Positions 1 to 7,780 of a stretch of DNA of 64,000 bases are shown here, piece after piece. The translations under genes and the position numbers were made by a program. Below the pieces are notes generated by a model that saw nothing but the letters and a program-made list of their open reading frames with translations, made no database searches and was not told the origin of the DNA. Source of the DNA: Roseibium sp. MMSF_3412 (lineage in GTDB: Bacteria; Pseudomonadota; Alphaproteobacteria; Rhizobiales; Stappiaceae); the NCBI RefSeq assembly GCF_030733265.1, contig NZ_JASHJI010000004.1, positions 124,001 through 188,000 of the forward strand. The letters run 5' to 3'. Positions within the stretch are counted from its first letter, which is position 1, and each line of letters starts with the position of its first letter.

Positions 1-132
1 CGGCACCTTGACGATCGTTCCGGGAACGACGGTTTTTCCGGGCGGCACCTTATAGGTATAGGCCACCGGGACCGCGACCGGCACAAGCACGCTGGCAATC
101 GTTTCCTCAAAATCTGGATCGTCAAACAGCAC
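1..132 (-). CDS. priA: Primosomal replication helicase PriA, N-terminal fragment (3' part outside window)
   Basis: About 44 codons read leftward from a GTG at 132 and run off the window edge. The peptide begins VLFDDPDFEETIASVLVPVA and continues into a VPPGKTVVPGTIVKVP stretch. This is the style of the PriA N-terminal 3'-DNA-binding domain, where a Tyr-rich strand is followed by a P-G-[ST]-x-V-x-V-P segment. An in-frame stop at 139-141 leaves GTG at 132 as the first usual start. PriA restarts replication at stalled forks. It is divergent from fsa, and a priA-fsa-xerC-suc neighbourhood is familiar from Hyphomicrobiales. The helicase domains are not visible, so the call rests on a short N-terminus and on context. 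Confidence 0.7.
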   Translation of the reverse strand, partial: MLFDDPDFEETIASVLVPVAVPVAYTYKVPPGKTVVPGTIVKVP

Positions 133-249
133 GAGAATTCAGGTCCGCAGCTTGTCGGGTCGGGCAGGCACCCGAAGGTGTCTCACCAGTAGGGGCAGTC
201 GCGAACGTTCGCGCCAGAACGGGCCGGGATCAAGGGCTGACATTTTTGA

Positions 250-259
250 GGTACGTACC
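250..259. promoter_or_regulatory. Perfect 10-bp palindrome in the priA/fsa divergent region
   Basis: GGTACGTACC lies midway in the 277-bp gap between the divergent priA and fsa starts. It is followed by an A-rich run at 261-267. A palindrome here could be an operator for either gene, but no regulator gene lies next to it and no second copy was seen. Confidence 0.25.
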
Positions 260-409
260 ACAAAAAAATCTTCCACCGGAGAATCAGGGGTTCTTCTTGT
301 CATCATCCTAGGGTAAAGAGAGCGCGTCCGATTATGCAAATCGCCTTGCGGCGAACGCAGGCGTGCCACTCCGGCGACCGCACCAGCGCTTCACAGGGAG
401 CTACCAGAC

Positions 410-1063
410 ATGAAATTTTTCGTCGACACGGCCGACACCGCCGTCATCAAGGAACTGGAATCCACCGGCCTTCTCGACGGTGTAACAACCAATCCTTCGC
501 TCATCGCCAAGTCGGGCCGTGATTTCAAGGAAGTGATTGCCGAGATCTGCGAAATTACCGGCGGAGACGTTTCCGCTGAAGTCGCCGCGACCGAATTCGA
601 TCAGATGATCAAGGAAGCGCATGTGCTGCGGGCGATTGCCGACAATGTCGTCATCAAGCTGCCGCTGACCTTCGACGGGCTGAAGGCCTGCAAGCAACTG
701 ACCGAGGAAGGCACCAAGACCAATGTCACGCTGTGCTTCTCCGCGAACCAGGCCCTGCTCGCGGCCAAGGCCGGCGCCACCTACATTTCCCCGTTCATCG
801 GCCGTCTCGACGACATGAACATCGACGGGCTGGAACTGATCCGCGAAATCCGCGTGATCTACGACAATTACGGCTTCGACACGGAAATCCTGGCTGCTTC
901 GATCCGCACGCCCAACCACGTCAAGGAATGCGCAATCATCGGTGCGGATGTCGCCACCGTTCCGCCCGCGACCCTGAAGACCCTCGTCAAGCACCCGCTG
1001 ACGGACAAGGGCCTGGATGCGTTCCTCGCTGACTGGGCCAAGACGGGTCAGAGCATCCTCTGA
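410..1063 (+). CDS. fsa: Transaldolase-like fructose-6-phosphate aldolase
   Basis: A 217-residue protein, the length of the small FSA/TalC-type transaldolase family. It starts MKFFVDTAD and carries [11 protein letters not shown], the Schiff-base lysine segment NVVIKLPLT (Lys near residue 83) and the [10 protein letters not shown] and AASIRT motifs. These enzymes cleave or form fructose 6-phosphate from dihydroxyacetone and glyceraldehyde 3-phosphate, or act as transaldolases, in the cytoplasm. The choice between the two activities cannot be made from sequence alone. The ATG at 410 has an AGGGAG ribosome site about 9 bases upstream. The gene is monocistronic and closed by a strong terminator at 1091. 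Confidence 0.93.
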   Translation: MKFFVDTADTAVIKELESTGLLDGVTTNPSLIAKSGRDFKEVIAEICEITGGDVSAEVAATEFDQMIKEAHVLRAIADNVVIKLPLTFDGLKACKQLTEEGTKTNVTLCFSANQALLAAKAGATYISPFIGRLDDMNIDGLELIREIRVIYDNYGFDTEILAASIRTPNHVKECAIIGADVATVPPATLKTLVKHPLTDKGLDAFLADWAKTGQSIL

Positions 1064-1090
1064 CGTCTCACTCAAACAAACATTCGCAAG

Positions 1091-1119
1091 CGGCCCGGGT
1101 TTCCGGGCCGTTTGTTTTT
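1091..1119 (+). terminator. Rho-independent terminator of fsa
   Basis: A CGGCCCG/CGGGCCG stem (1091-1110) with a six-base loop is followed by TTTGTTTTT. It begins 28 bases after the fsa stop. Confidence 0.88.
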
Positions 1120-1210
1120 GGGCCAACGGGTGCGAAACTTGATCGCGCCATGCGCCACGCCTACGCTTCCTTCAGTCTCGCTCGGACTTACTGATTAAAG
1201 GAATGCGCAG

Positions 1211-1855
1211 ATGGCGGAAGACGACAAGGGCAAGGCGCTTCTGGAAAACGCATACAGGCTGTCGACGCCGGAAGACAACAAGGCCTATTACCGCGAATTC
1301 GCCGAGACCTATGACGGTGATTTCGCCGAGGCGCTCGGGTTTGTCTATCCGGAGACAATCGCACGGATCTATGCGGAAAAGGCCGGATCTGAGGATGTCC
1401 CCGTCGCGGATATAGGCTGTGGCACCGGTCTTGTCGCCGAGGCGCTCGGCCTGCCGGCAGCCCAGGTCCACGGGATGGATATCTCCGCGGAGATGCTGGA
1501 ACGCGCAACGGCGAAAGCGCTTTACGGGCGCACCTTCGAGATTGATCTCACGGGCGATCTCGCACCGATCAGCAATGGTTACGGCGCTGTCCTTTCCTCT
1601 GGCGCGTTTACACACGGGCATCTTGGTCCGGACGTATTGGTCAGCCTGCTTTCGATTGCCCGCAGCGGCGCGTTGTTCGTCATCGGCGTCAACCGGGCGC
1701 ATTACGGCGACCACGGCTTCGACGCGGCGCTCGCCGGACTGGCGAAAGAAGGCCGGATAACGAAACCCGAGGTCGACGAAATCCGGATGTATTCAAAGGA
1801 AGGCCACGATCATTCGGCGGACATCGCCTTCGCGGTGAGTTTCAGAAGGCTCTGA
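1211..1855 (+). CDS. Class I SAM-dependent methyltransferase
   Basis: A 214-residue protein with the Rossmann SAM-binding motif VADIGCGTG near residues 64-72, an acidic motif II region (GMDISAEML) and a motif IV-like segment (AVLSSGAFTHGHLG). The N-terminal helix containing YREFAETYDGDF resembles the small UbiE/Williams-Beuren-type methyltransferases. The substrate cannot be inferred. The ATG at 1211 follows an AAAGGA box. It lies 148 bases past fsa, beyond a terminator, so it probably has its own promoter. It is convergent with the fatty acid hydroxylase family gene. Confidence 0.82.
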   Translation: MAEDDKGKALLENAYRLSTPEDNKAYYREFAETYDGDFAEALGFVYPETIARIYAEKAGSEDVPVADIGCGTGLVAEALGLPAAQVHGMDISAEMLERATAKALYGRTFEIDLTGDLAPISNGYGAVLSSGAFTHGHLGPDVLVSLLSIARSGALFVIGVNRAHYGDHGFDAALAGLAKEGRITKPEVDEIRMYSKEGHDHSADIAFAVSFRRL

Positions 1856-1891
1856 ACCGCGCGAATTCCATGCACTCTTCACGCTGAATGG

Positions 1892-2827
1892 CTATTTGAA
1901 GGCTTCGCTTTCCCGCGGCGAAAGGTCTTCACCGCGATCGTCCGCCGGTCTGAGCCCCCGGATCGCAGACCTTGCCTGCCGGGTCCATTCCACGAAGGGA
2001 TAGAAGACGAGCTTCACGACGTCGTTCTGCGGCACATCCTGGACGCCGAAGGGTTCCTTGCAGGGTCCGGGGACGTAGTAAGTGCCAAAGATGAGGTCGA
2101 AGACCGGGAAAACGTTCGCCAGGTTCTTGCCGTAAGCTTCGGGAAGGTCGGCATGGTGCCACTGGTGCATGCGCGGCGAGGCAAGCACGTATCTGAACGG
2201 GCCATGGCCCCAGTCCACGTTGATATGGACATACATGTTGTGCAGCGTCAGCAGGACCGCGCCGTAGCCCATGACCTCGGTCGGAAACCCGAGCCAGCTC
2301 AGAAGCAGGATGTAGGACGTTGTCATGACCAGCGATTCCAGAAAATGAATCCGGTAGCTGGTCAGCACGTTCAGGTCAGGGTCGGAATGATGGATCGCAT
2401 GGATCGGCCAGAGCCAGCGGTGATGCAGGATGCGATGGTTCCAGTAGTCGGCGAAATCATAGCAGAACGCGGCAAACGGAACGAGGATCCACCAGGGGAC
2501 GCCGGACCAGAAGCTTTCGTCGATCCCCGGGATGCCGAGCATCTCGTATCCCTGCTTGATGTGTCCGGCGGTCAGAAAGACGATCGGTGCAAACAGAAGG
2601 TTGACCCACCAGAATCCGATATTCGCGCCAACGCTGCGGACGAGCCTGGCAGGCCAGTTGAACCGGTATCCGCGCCGATGCAGGTCGAACAGCAGCACCG
2701 CGAGCGCAAAACCGGCTGCGGCCAGAAAAGTGGCGCTGTAGACGCGGCTGGTCACAAGGAGCTCAATAAGCTCGTAAATCCGTGCGGCAAAGTCCACGTT
2801 ACGCTCACTCGCATACTCTGAATACAA
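1892..2827 (-). CDS. Sterol desaturase / fatty acid hydroxylase family membrane protein
   Basis: A 311-residue membrane protein with the di-iron histidine clusters of this superfamily. They appear in order as HRILHH, HAIHH, HNMYVHIN and HQWHH, separated by hydrophobic segments, and the family's characteristic YGKNLANVFPVFDLIFGT follows. Relatives use oxygen and a di-iron centre to hydroxylate or desaturate lipids in the inner membrane. The actual substrate (ornithine lipid, carotenoid, hopanoid or other) is unknown. The longest frame opens with a TTG at 2827 and a weak ribosome site. An in-frame GTG at 2797 is an alternative, so the N-terminus is uncertain. The gene stands alone, divergent from xerC. 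Confidence 0.85.
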   Translation of the reverse strand: MYSEYASERNVDFAARIYELIELLVTSRVYSATFLAAAGFALAVLLFDLHRRGYRFNWPARLVRSVGANIGFWWVNLLFAPIVFLTAGHIKQGYEMLGIPGIDESFWSGVPWWILVPFAAFCYDFADYWNHRILHHRWLWPIHAIHHSDPDLNVLTSYRIHFLESLVMTTSYILLLSWLGFPTEVMGYGAVLLTLHNMYVHINVDWGHGPFRYVLASPRMHQWHHADLPEAYGKNLANVFPVFDLIFGTYYVPGPCKEPFGVQDVPQNDVVKLVFYPFVEWTRQARSAIRGLRPADDRGEDLSPRESEAFK

Positions 2828-2919
2828 CTCTGCCTATGTAACTGCCGCGGGCTTAATCGCGGGTAAATTCGATGCTTCGCATTAACCAATCAGAACGCCA
2901 ACGGGGCTAAAATCGGCCC

Positions 2920-3888
2920 ATGAGCACGCGCGCCCCAGACCCGTCCGACCTTCTGGTCACAGCGAAACCGGATCTCAATCACCGGATCGGGCTCTGGCTC
3001 GACCACCTTTCCGACGAACGCCGCCTGTCCGACAAAACGCTGGTCGCCTATGAACGCGACCTGAGACAATTCCTCCGTTTCCTGACCGCTCACCTCGGCG
3101 GGGCGCCGTCGCTGAAGGATATCGCGGATCTGAGGCCTGCGGATTTCAGGGCGTTCCTCGCCTCCAGGCGCAGGCAGGGTGTTCATAGCCGGTCGCTGGC
3201 CAGGGGCCTTGCCGGTATCCGATCCTTTCTGAAGTACCTGGAGCGCCGTGGGGACGTGAACGCGGCAGCGTCCGATGCCGTCAGTCCGCCAAGACAGGCC
3301 CGGTCCCTGCCCAAGCCGGTTTCCTCGCGCGATGCCATCGATGTCACCAGCGGCGACCTCGCCCTTGAAACGGCCCCCTGGATCGAAGCGCGCAATGCGG
3401 CGGTGCTGACGCTGCTTTACGGCTGCGGCCTCAGAATATCCGAAGCGCTGTCGCTGACGGGCAAGATGGCACCCGTACCGGGCACAAAAACCATGCGCAT
3501 CGTCGGCAAGGGCCGGAAGGAACGCATCGTGCCGATCCTGCCGGCGGTCTCAGATGCGATTGCGCATTACGTCAGGCTTTGCCCCTACGCGATCGACGCG
3601 GACGGCCCGCTTTTTCTTGGCGCGCGCGGCGGTCCGCTCAATGCGCGCATGATCCAGCTGGCCATGGCGAAGCTGCGCGGCGCGCTCGGATTGCCGGACA
3701 GCGCCACACCGCATGCCCTGCGTCATTCCTTCGCCACGCATCTGCTTGCCGGCGGCGGCGATCTCAGGACCATCCAGGAGCTTCTCGGACATGCCAGCCT
3801 GGCGTCCACGCAGATTTATACCGAGATCGACAGTGCGCACCTGCTGGCTGCCTATGACCGGGCACACCCGCGAAACGGCACGAAGTAA
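2920..3888 (+). CDS. xerC: Tyrosine recombinase XerC
   Basis: A 322-residue site-specific recombinase. The N-terminal SAM-like core-binding domain covers roughly residues 20-110. The catalytic domain contains the full set of active residues: Arg172 (GLRISEAL), Lys197 (GKGRKERIVPI), His265 and Arg268 (HALRHSF), His291 (LGHASLASTQIY) and nucleophile Tyr300. With XerD it resolves chromosome dimers at dif in the cytoplasm. A chromosomal housekeeping role is favoured over a phage or integron integrase because no mobile genes adjoin it and the fsa/priA/TCA neighbourhood is conserved in relatives. XerC and XerD are hard to tell apart by eye. The ATG at 2920 is chosen. Confidence 0.87.
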   Translation: MSTRAPDPSDLLVTAKPDLNHRIGLWLDHLSDERRLSDKTLVAYERDLRQFLRFLTAHLGGAPSLKDIADLRPADFRAFLASRRRQGVHSRSLARGLAGIRSFLKYLERRGDVNAAASDAVSPPRQARSLPKPVSSRDAIDVTSGDLALETAPWIEARNAAVLTLLYGCGLRISEALSLTGKMAPVPGTKTMRIVGKGRKERIVPILPAVSDAIAHYVRLCPYAIDADGPLFLGARGGPLNARMIQLAMAKLRGALGLPDSATPHALRHSFATHLLAGGGDLRTIQELLGHASLASTQIYTEIDSAHLLAAYDRAHPRNGTK

Positions 3889-3923
3889 GGTATCTTGAAG
3901 GTGAAACACAAGGTGGACTGATC

Positions 3924-4331
3924 ATGCCCCGTCTCCTGCTCCTGATTGCCACTCTGCTCGTCCTCTCGGCCATGCCGTCACAGGCGCAACGGATCTACTG
4001 CCCGCTGCCGGAGGACGGTGTCTGGGTCAATCCCGATGCCGAACCGAAGGAAATCAGCCGCATCGAGGTGGAAAGCAAATGCGAGAACGAACAGGTTTTC
4101 GTCCGCGTCAGGGCCTTCACTTCGTGTATTCCGCGCGATTGCAAATGGGGCTGGACACAAGCGGAGCTGCGTTCGGACGGAGCAATTGTGGTGCTTCTGA
4201 TCGGTTTTTTGAGCAGCAAGAAGATAACGCTCAAGGCCTTTGGAGATCTTCTGGACGCGAATGTCGTCAACGTTGTCAACGACTTGTCTGAGCCCAAGAC
4301 TCAACGGACCTACAACCTTAACAGAAAGTAA
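3924..4331 (+). CDS. Small exported cysteine-containing protein, function unknown
   Basis: 135 residues with a clear Sec signal peptide (MPRLLLLIATLLVLSAMPSQAQ, cleavage likely after AQA). The mature part has CPLPEDGVWVNP, a SKCEN segment and a CIPRDCKWG motif. That C-x-P-x-D-C-x-W-G signature recurs in uncharacterised secreted bacterial proteins of similar size, as I remember them, and suggests disulphides formed in the periplasm. A hydrophobic stretch (IVVLLIGFL) lies late in the protein. An AAGGTGG ribosome site precedes the ATG. It starts 35 bases after xerC and may share its transcript. I assign no function. Confidence 0.75.
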   Translation: MPRLLLLIATLLVLSAMPSQAQRIYCPLPEDGVWVNPDAEPKEISRIEVESKCENEQVFVRVRAFTSCIPRDCKWGWTQAELRSDGAIVVLLIGFLSSKKITLKAFGDLLDANVVNVVNDLSEPKTQRTYNLNRK

Positions 4332-4450
4332 ATACGCCGATCTTAACCTTGGTATCAATCTCTACACGGTTTTTCCTTGTCCGATTTCATTTTTGCTTTA
4401 CCTTAGGTGTCACTGCGTTAGTCCCGCGCAGCAACAGACGGAGGCTCATC

Positions 4451-4687
4451 ATGCGTCTGATCAGCACAGCCATAGCAGGGCTTGCCATCACGGCATTCGC
4501 CATCGCACCGGCACATGCCTGTTCGTGGGGAAAAACTGCCAAGGCCGACGAAAAAATGACGGTTGCGGACACGTCCATCGTGCCGGAAGTCGACACGGAC
4601 GTTGCCATTGCAACCAACGATCTCAGCGTTGAGGTCACGCAGGAAGAAATCATCCTGCCGGTTCCTGAAGAGGCACCAACCGAATAA
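4451..4687 (+). CDS. Very small exported acidic protein, function unknown
   Basis: 78 residues. An ATG at 4451 is preceded by ACGGAGG, and a Sec signal (MRLISTAIAGLAITAFAIAPAHA) is followed by a mature segment beginning CSWGKTAKADEKMTVADTS and ending in a Glu/Pro-rich tail. The Cys directly after the apparent signal cleavage site is not in a canonical lipobox (the preceding residues are AHA rather than LAG/LAA). It is therefore probably periplasmic, although lipidation cannot be excluded. A longer in-frame opening at 4349 exists, but the Shine-Dalgarno sequence and signal peptide decide for 4451. A strong terminator follows at once, which supports a short independent transcript. Confidence 0.72.
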   Translation: MRLISTAIAGLAITAFAIAPAHACSWGKTAKADEKMTVADTSIVPEVDTDVAIATNDLSVEVTQEEIILPVPEEAPTE

Positions 4688-4717
4688 TCCAAGTTTCTTT
4701 TGCTCCAATCTATCTTA

Positions 4718-4744
4718 CCGCTGCTTCGGCAGCGGTTTTTTTTT
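4718..4744 (+). terminator. Rho-independent terminator
   Basis: A CCGCTGC-TTCG-GCAGCGG hairpin (4718-4735) with a stable UUCG-type loop is followed by nine T residues. It closes the small acidic-protein gene. Confidence 0.92.
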
Positions 4745-4856
4745 GCCGGCAGCGATCTGCAGAAAAAATGCTGAAATTCTCCCTACTCGGGTCAATCCAA
4801 GATCTCACATTGCCGCCACACAAAAACAGGGTTCGCCAAAAAGGCAGTATGCTTAG

Positions 4857-5822
4857 ATGATTTCCAGACGTTTGTTCCTTCAAGGGCTTGGGGCCGCCGC
4901 CCTGACTTCGATGTCCACCGCTGCTTATGCCATTGGCGTTGAGCCCTTCCGCATGCGCATCAAGGATCATCATCTGACCCCTCCCAACTGGCCCGACGAC
5001 CTGACCCTCAAGGCCGCCCTGATCGCCGATCCCCATATCTGCGATCCCTGGATGGGACTTGACCGGGTCCGGTTCATCGTGGAGCGCACCAACGCCTTGA
5101 AGCCCGACATCGTGCTCTTGCTCGGCGACTATGTCGCGAGCCACCGCTGGCAATCGGCACCGGTACCGGCCCAGGCCTGGGCGGATGTCTTTGCCTCATT
5201 TGATGCTCCGCTCGGTACCCATGCCATCCTCGGCAACCACGACTGGTGGGATGACGACGCTGCACAGCTGTCCGGCAGTGGTCCGACGAAGTACGGCACG
5301 GCTCTCTTGAATGCCGGCATTCAGCTCTACCAGAACAGGGCTGTGCGGCTTGCCAAGGACGGCAAGGCGTTCTGGCTCGCGGGACTGGATGACCAGCTTG
5401 CCCTGGCTCCGAACAGGAAGCTCAACCGCCGTGGCATTCAGGGCCTCGACGATCTGAGCGGCACGCTCGGGCAGGTCACCGATGACGCGCCGATCGTGCT
5501 GATGGCCCACGAACCGGATATCTTTCACGCCGTTCCGCCGCGCGTCAGCGTGACCCTGAGCGGTCATACACACGGAGGCCAGATCAACTGCTTTGGCCTG
5601 AAACCCCTCAATCTGCTCAAACCGGAGGAGAACCTCTCCTACGGCCACATCGTCGACACGGCTGGAACCCAGGTCGCCCGGCACCTGAAGCTTGCCTCGG
5701 AGGAACGGCATCTGATCGTTTCCGGTGGACTCGGGTGTTCCCTGCTTCCCCTCCGCCTGGGCGTCCCGCCTGAAATCACGCTGGTGCATCTGGGCGGTGG
5801 CGCAGGGGCCTCAACGGCCTGA
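4857..5822 (+). CDS. Tat-exported metallophosphoesterase (YkuE/YaeI-like)
   Basis: A 321-residue calcineurin-like phosphoesterase with all metal motifs: IADPH, GDYV, GNHDWW, MAHEPD and SGHTHGGQ. The N-terminus MISRRLFLQGLGAAAL is a twin-arginine signal, so the folded metalloenzyme is likely exported to the periplasm. Related proteins act on phosphodiesters such as UDP-sugar lipids, or have unknown substrates. The length fits the family. The ATG at 4857 lacks a strong ribosome site but sits exactly at the Tat signal. It converges with the CDF transporter 15 bases downstream. Confidence 0.87.
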   Translation: MISRRLFLQGLGAAALTSMSTAAYAIGVEPFRMRIKDHHLTPPNWPDDLTLKAALIADPHICDPWMGLDRVRFIVERTNALKPDIVLLLGDYVASHRWQSAPVPAQAWADVFASFDAPLGTHAILGNHDWWDDDAAQLSGSGPTKYGTALLNAGIQLYQNRAVRLAKDGKAFWLAGLDDQLALAPNRKLNRRGIQGLDDLSGTLGQVTDDAPIVLMAHEPDIFHAVPPRVSVTLSGHTHGGQINCFGLKPLNLLKPEENLSYGHIVDTAGTQVARHLKLASEERHLIVSGGLGCSLLPLRLGVPPEITLVHLGGGAGASTA

Positions 5823-5837
5823 CGATGGTTCGCCGGT

Positions 5838-6476
5838 TCAAGCGGGTCCGACCGGAACAGGGGCTTTTTGGCGGAACTCGCGAATTCCCCGGGACAGGAT
5901 CTGGACGGCGGAACTCAGGAACAGCGTCGCCATCAATCCGGCGACCAGAAGGTCAGGCCAGGCGGTTGCCGTTCCCCACACGCCCATCGCCGCGATCATG
6001 ACCGCAACATTGCCGATGGCATCGTTCCGGGAACAGAGCCATATGGAACGGACATTCGCGTCGCCGTCCTTGTAGCGCACGAGCAGCATCACGCTGGCAA
6101 GATTGACGGCAAGGGCGAGAAACCCGATTGATCCCATGACCGCGGCTTGAGGCACGCCAAGCACAAAGACCTGATGCAGCGTCGATCCGGCGACCCAGAG
6201 CCCCATCACAAGGAGACTGACCCCCTTGCCGAGGGCGGCAAGGGCGCGCGTTTTCAAAGATGTCCCGATCACCGCAAGGGAAATTCCGTAGGTCACGGCA
6301 TCGCCAAAAAAATCGAGCGCGTCGGCCTGCAGCGCTTTTGAACCGGCCGCCTGTCCGGCCGCCATTTCTATGACGAACATGACAGCGTTCAGGCCGATCA
6401 CCAGCCAGAGACGGCGGCGATAGTCCTTCGACATGCCGTCAAACGGTGCCTGGGTTTTCGCGCAACATGCGCCCAT
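5838..6476 (-). CDS. Short cation diffusion facilitator (CDF-like) transporter
   Basis: 212 residues of hydrophobic segments with the CDF TM2 motif ADALDFFGDA. In TM5, where HxxxD is usual, there is SRNDAIGN. The protein ends soon after the sixth membrane segment, so the usual C-terminal cytoplasmic metal-binding domain is missing. The N-terminus MGACCAKT offers a Cys pair. Such short CDF relatives are commonly paired with MerR regulators and presumed to export Zn, Cd, Co or similar ions across the inner membrane. It is transcribed from a MerR-type promoter (6517-6547) divergent from the regulator. The metal is unknown and the altered TM5 site suggests specificity unlike classical CzcD/ZitB. 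Confidence 0.84.
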   Translation of the reverse strand: MGACCAKTQAPFDGMSKDYRRRLWLVIGLNAVMFVIEMAAGQAAGSKALQADALDFFGDAVTYGISLAVIGTSLKTRALAALGKGVSLLVMGLWVAGSTLHQVFVLGVPQAAVMGSIGFLALAVNLASVMLLVRYKDGDANVRSIWLCSRNDAIGNVAVMIAAMGVWGTATAWPDLLVAGLMATLFLSSAVQILSRGIREFRQKAPVPVGPA

Positions 6477-6516
6477 GTCCTGCTCCTCAAACCTCTTGAT
6501 TTGTTCGAACGCAGGC

Positions 6517-6547
6517 AGTCTAATTCCTATAGCGACTAGAGCTTCAA
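6517..6547 (-). promoter_or_regulatory. MerR-type promoter and operator driving the CDF gene
   Basis: Read on the minus strand, TTGAAG (-35, 6547-6542) and TAGACT (-10, 6522-6517) are separated by 19 bp instead of the optimal 17. The spacer contains an imperfect dyad, CTCTAG-tcg-CTATAG. A long spacer filled by a dyad is the hallmark of promoters twisted open by metal-bound MerR proteins. It lies 41 bases before the CDF start, and the dyad sits 18 bases from the merR ATG, so autorepression is also plausible. Confidence 0.82.
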
Positions 6548-6558
6548 GAGGAAATTGG

Positions 6559-6978
6559 ATGGATTTTTCGATCGGTGAACTGTCGAAACAAACCGGCGTA
6601 AAGGTTCCAACGATCCGGTACTACGAGAATGAAGGCCTGATTGACACGCCCTTGCGGACTGAAGGCAATCAGCGACGCTACCGGGAAGCGGACCGGGACC
6701 GGCTTCGGTTCATCAGGCACTGCCGCGATCTCGGCCTGCCGATGCCGGCCATCCGCGACCTGATCGAGCTCAGTCAGCACCCTGACAAGCCCTGCCACGA
6801 GGCGGACCGGATCGCTGAGAAGCAGCTCGCATCGATCCGTGAACGCATTGCGCACCTGAAACGGCTGGAAGCGGAGCTCGTCCGTATTTCCGCGAGCTGC
6901 GGGGGCAATCACACCGTAACGGATTGCAACGTCCTCAGGGCCTTTGGCGATCACGGTCAATGCCTGGACACGCACTGA
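6559..6978 (+). CDS. MerR family metal-responsive regulator (ZntR/CadR-like)
   Basis: 139 residues. The winged-helix MerR domain begins FSIGELSKQTGVKVPTIRYYE and is followed by the dimerisation coiled coil. Cysteines sit where ZntR/CadR proteins bind metal: KPCHEAD before the coil, SCGG after it, TDCNV and a C-terminal GQCLDTH. This points to a thiolate-plus-His site for a divalent cation such as Zn, Cd or Pb. The ATG at 6559, with an AGAGGAAAT ribosome site, is chosen over an upstream in-frame ATG at 6433 that would overlap the CDF coding region. It is divergent from the CDF gene and followed after 15 bases by a methyltransferase. Confidence 0.9.
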   Translation: MDFSIGELSKQTGVKVPTIRYYENEGLIDTPLRTEGNQRRYREADRDRLRFIRHCRDLGLPMPAIRDLIELSQHPDKPCHEADRIAEKQLASIRERIAHLKRLEAELVRISASCGGNHTVTDCNVLRAFGDHGQCLDTH

Positions 6979-6993
6979 ATCAAGGCTATTGCG

Positions 6994-7773
6994 ATGCTTC
7001 AGTTCGATGAACGCACCACGAAACTGCTGGAACAGGCCTATCTCGGGGCAGACTTCTCCCGGCGGAGACGTGCCTCCTTCGATGCGCTGAACCCCTCACC
7101 GGGCGACGTGATTGCCGATATCGGCTGTGGCAACGGATTGCTGACGCTCGAGCTCTCGCGCACCTTGGGCGACCAGGGCCGGATCATCGGTATCGACCCG
7201 AGCGAAGATATGCGCAACGCGGCAGTGAAGCGTTGCGCTGACTGCCCGAATGTCGAAATTCTCAGCGGAACCGTCACGGATCTGCCCCTGGAATCAGCGT
7301 CCGCCGACAAGGCGGTATCCCTTCAGGTCTTTGAATATCTGGGCGATCTCCCCGGTGCCGTCACCGAGATAAAGCGCATCCTCAAACCCGGTGGGCGGCT
7401 TGTCGTCGGTGACATGCATTGGGACACCATCACCTGGTTCAGCGATCAGCCGGACCGCATGGAGGCCATGCTGGAAACCTGGGACGGACACCTCGTGGAA
7501 CGCTGCATTCCCGCCGTCCTGCCGCCGATCCTGCGCGATGCGGGTTACCGGGTGGACAGCGTGACGGCACTGCCATTCACCAGCACGAGCCTTCATCCGG
7601 ACGGACTGGCCAACATGATGATCCATCTCATGAAGCCGTTCGTCGTCAGAAAAGGTCCGTTCTGCCAAGACGCCGCGGATGCCTGGGCCGAAGAACAGGT
7701 GCAACTCGCGAAAGCGGGGCGTTTCTTTTTCTCTATCACCCACTTCGTGATAACGGCCACGCTTCCCGGGTAG
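6994..7773 (+). CDS. Class I SAM-dependent methyltransferase downstream of merR
   Basis: 259 residues with the SAM motif IADIGCGNGLLTLEL (residues about 39-53), the acidic GIDPSEDM segment, a motif IV region and LKPGGRLVVGDMHW, as in UbiE/COQ5-type enzymes. Only 15 bases separate it from merR, so both probably share a transcript. That raises the possibility of a metal- or stress-related substrate, but nothing in the sequence identifies one. It has Cys at CADC and at CIPAVL, but not the clear conserved Cys set of arsenite methyltransferase ArsM. Its stop is seven bases from the convergent membrane-protein gene. Confidence 0.82.
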   Translation: MLQFDERTTKLLEQAYLGADFSRRRRASFDALNPSPGDVIADIGCGNGLLTLELSRTLGDQGRIIGIDPSEDMRNAAVKRCADCPNVEILSGTVTDLPLESASADKAVSLQVFEYLGDLPGAVTEIKRILKPGGRLVVGDMHWDTITWFSDQPDRMEAMLETWDGHLVERCIPAVLPPILRDAGYRVDSVTALPFTSTSLHPDGLANMMIHLMKPFVVRKGPFCQDAADAWAEEQVQLAKAGRFFFSITHFVITATLPG

Positions 7774-7780
7774 GCCGGGA

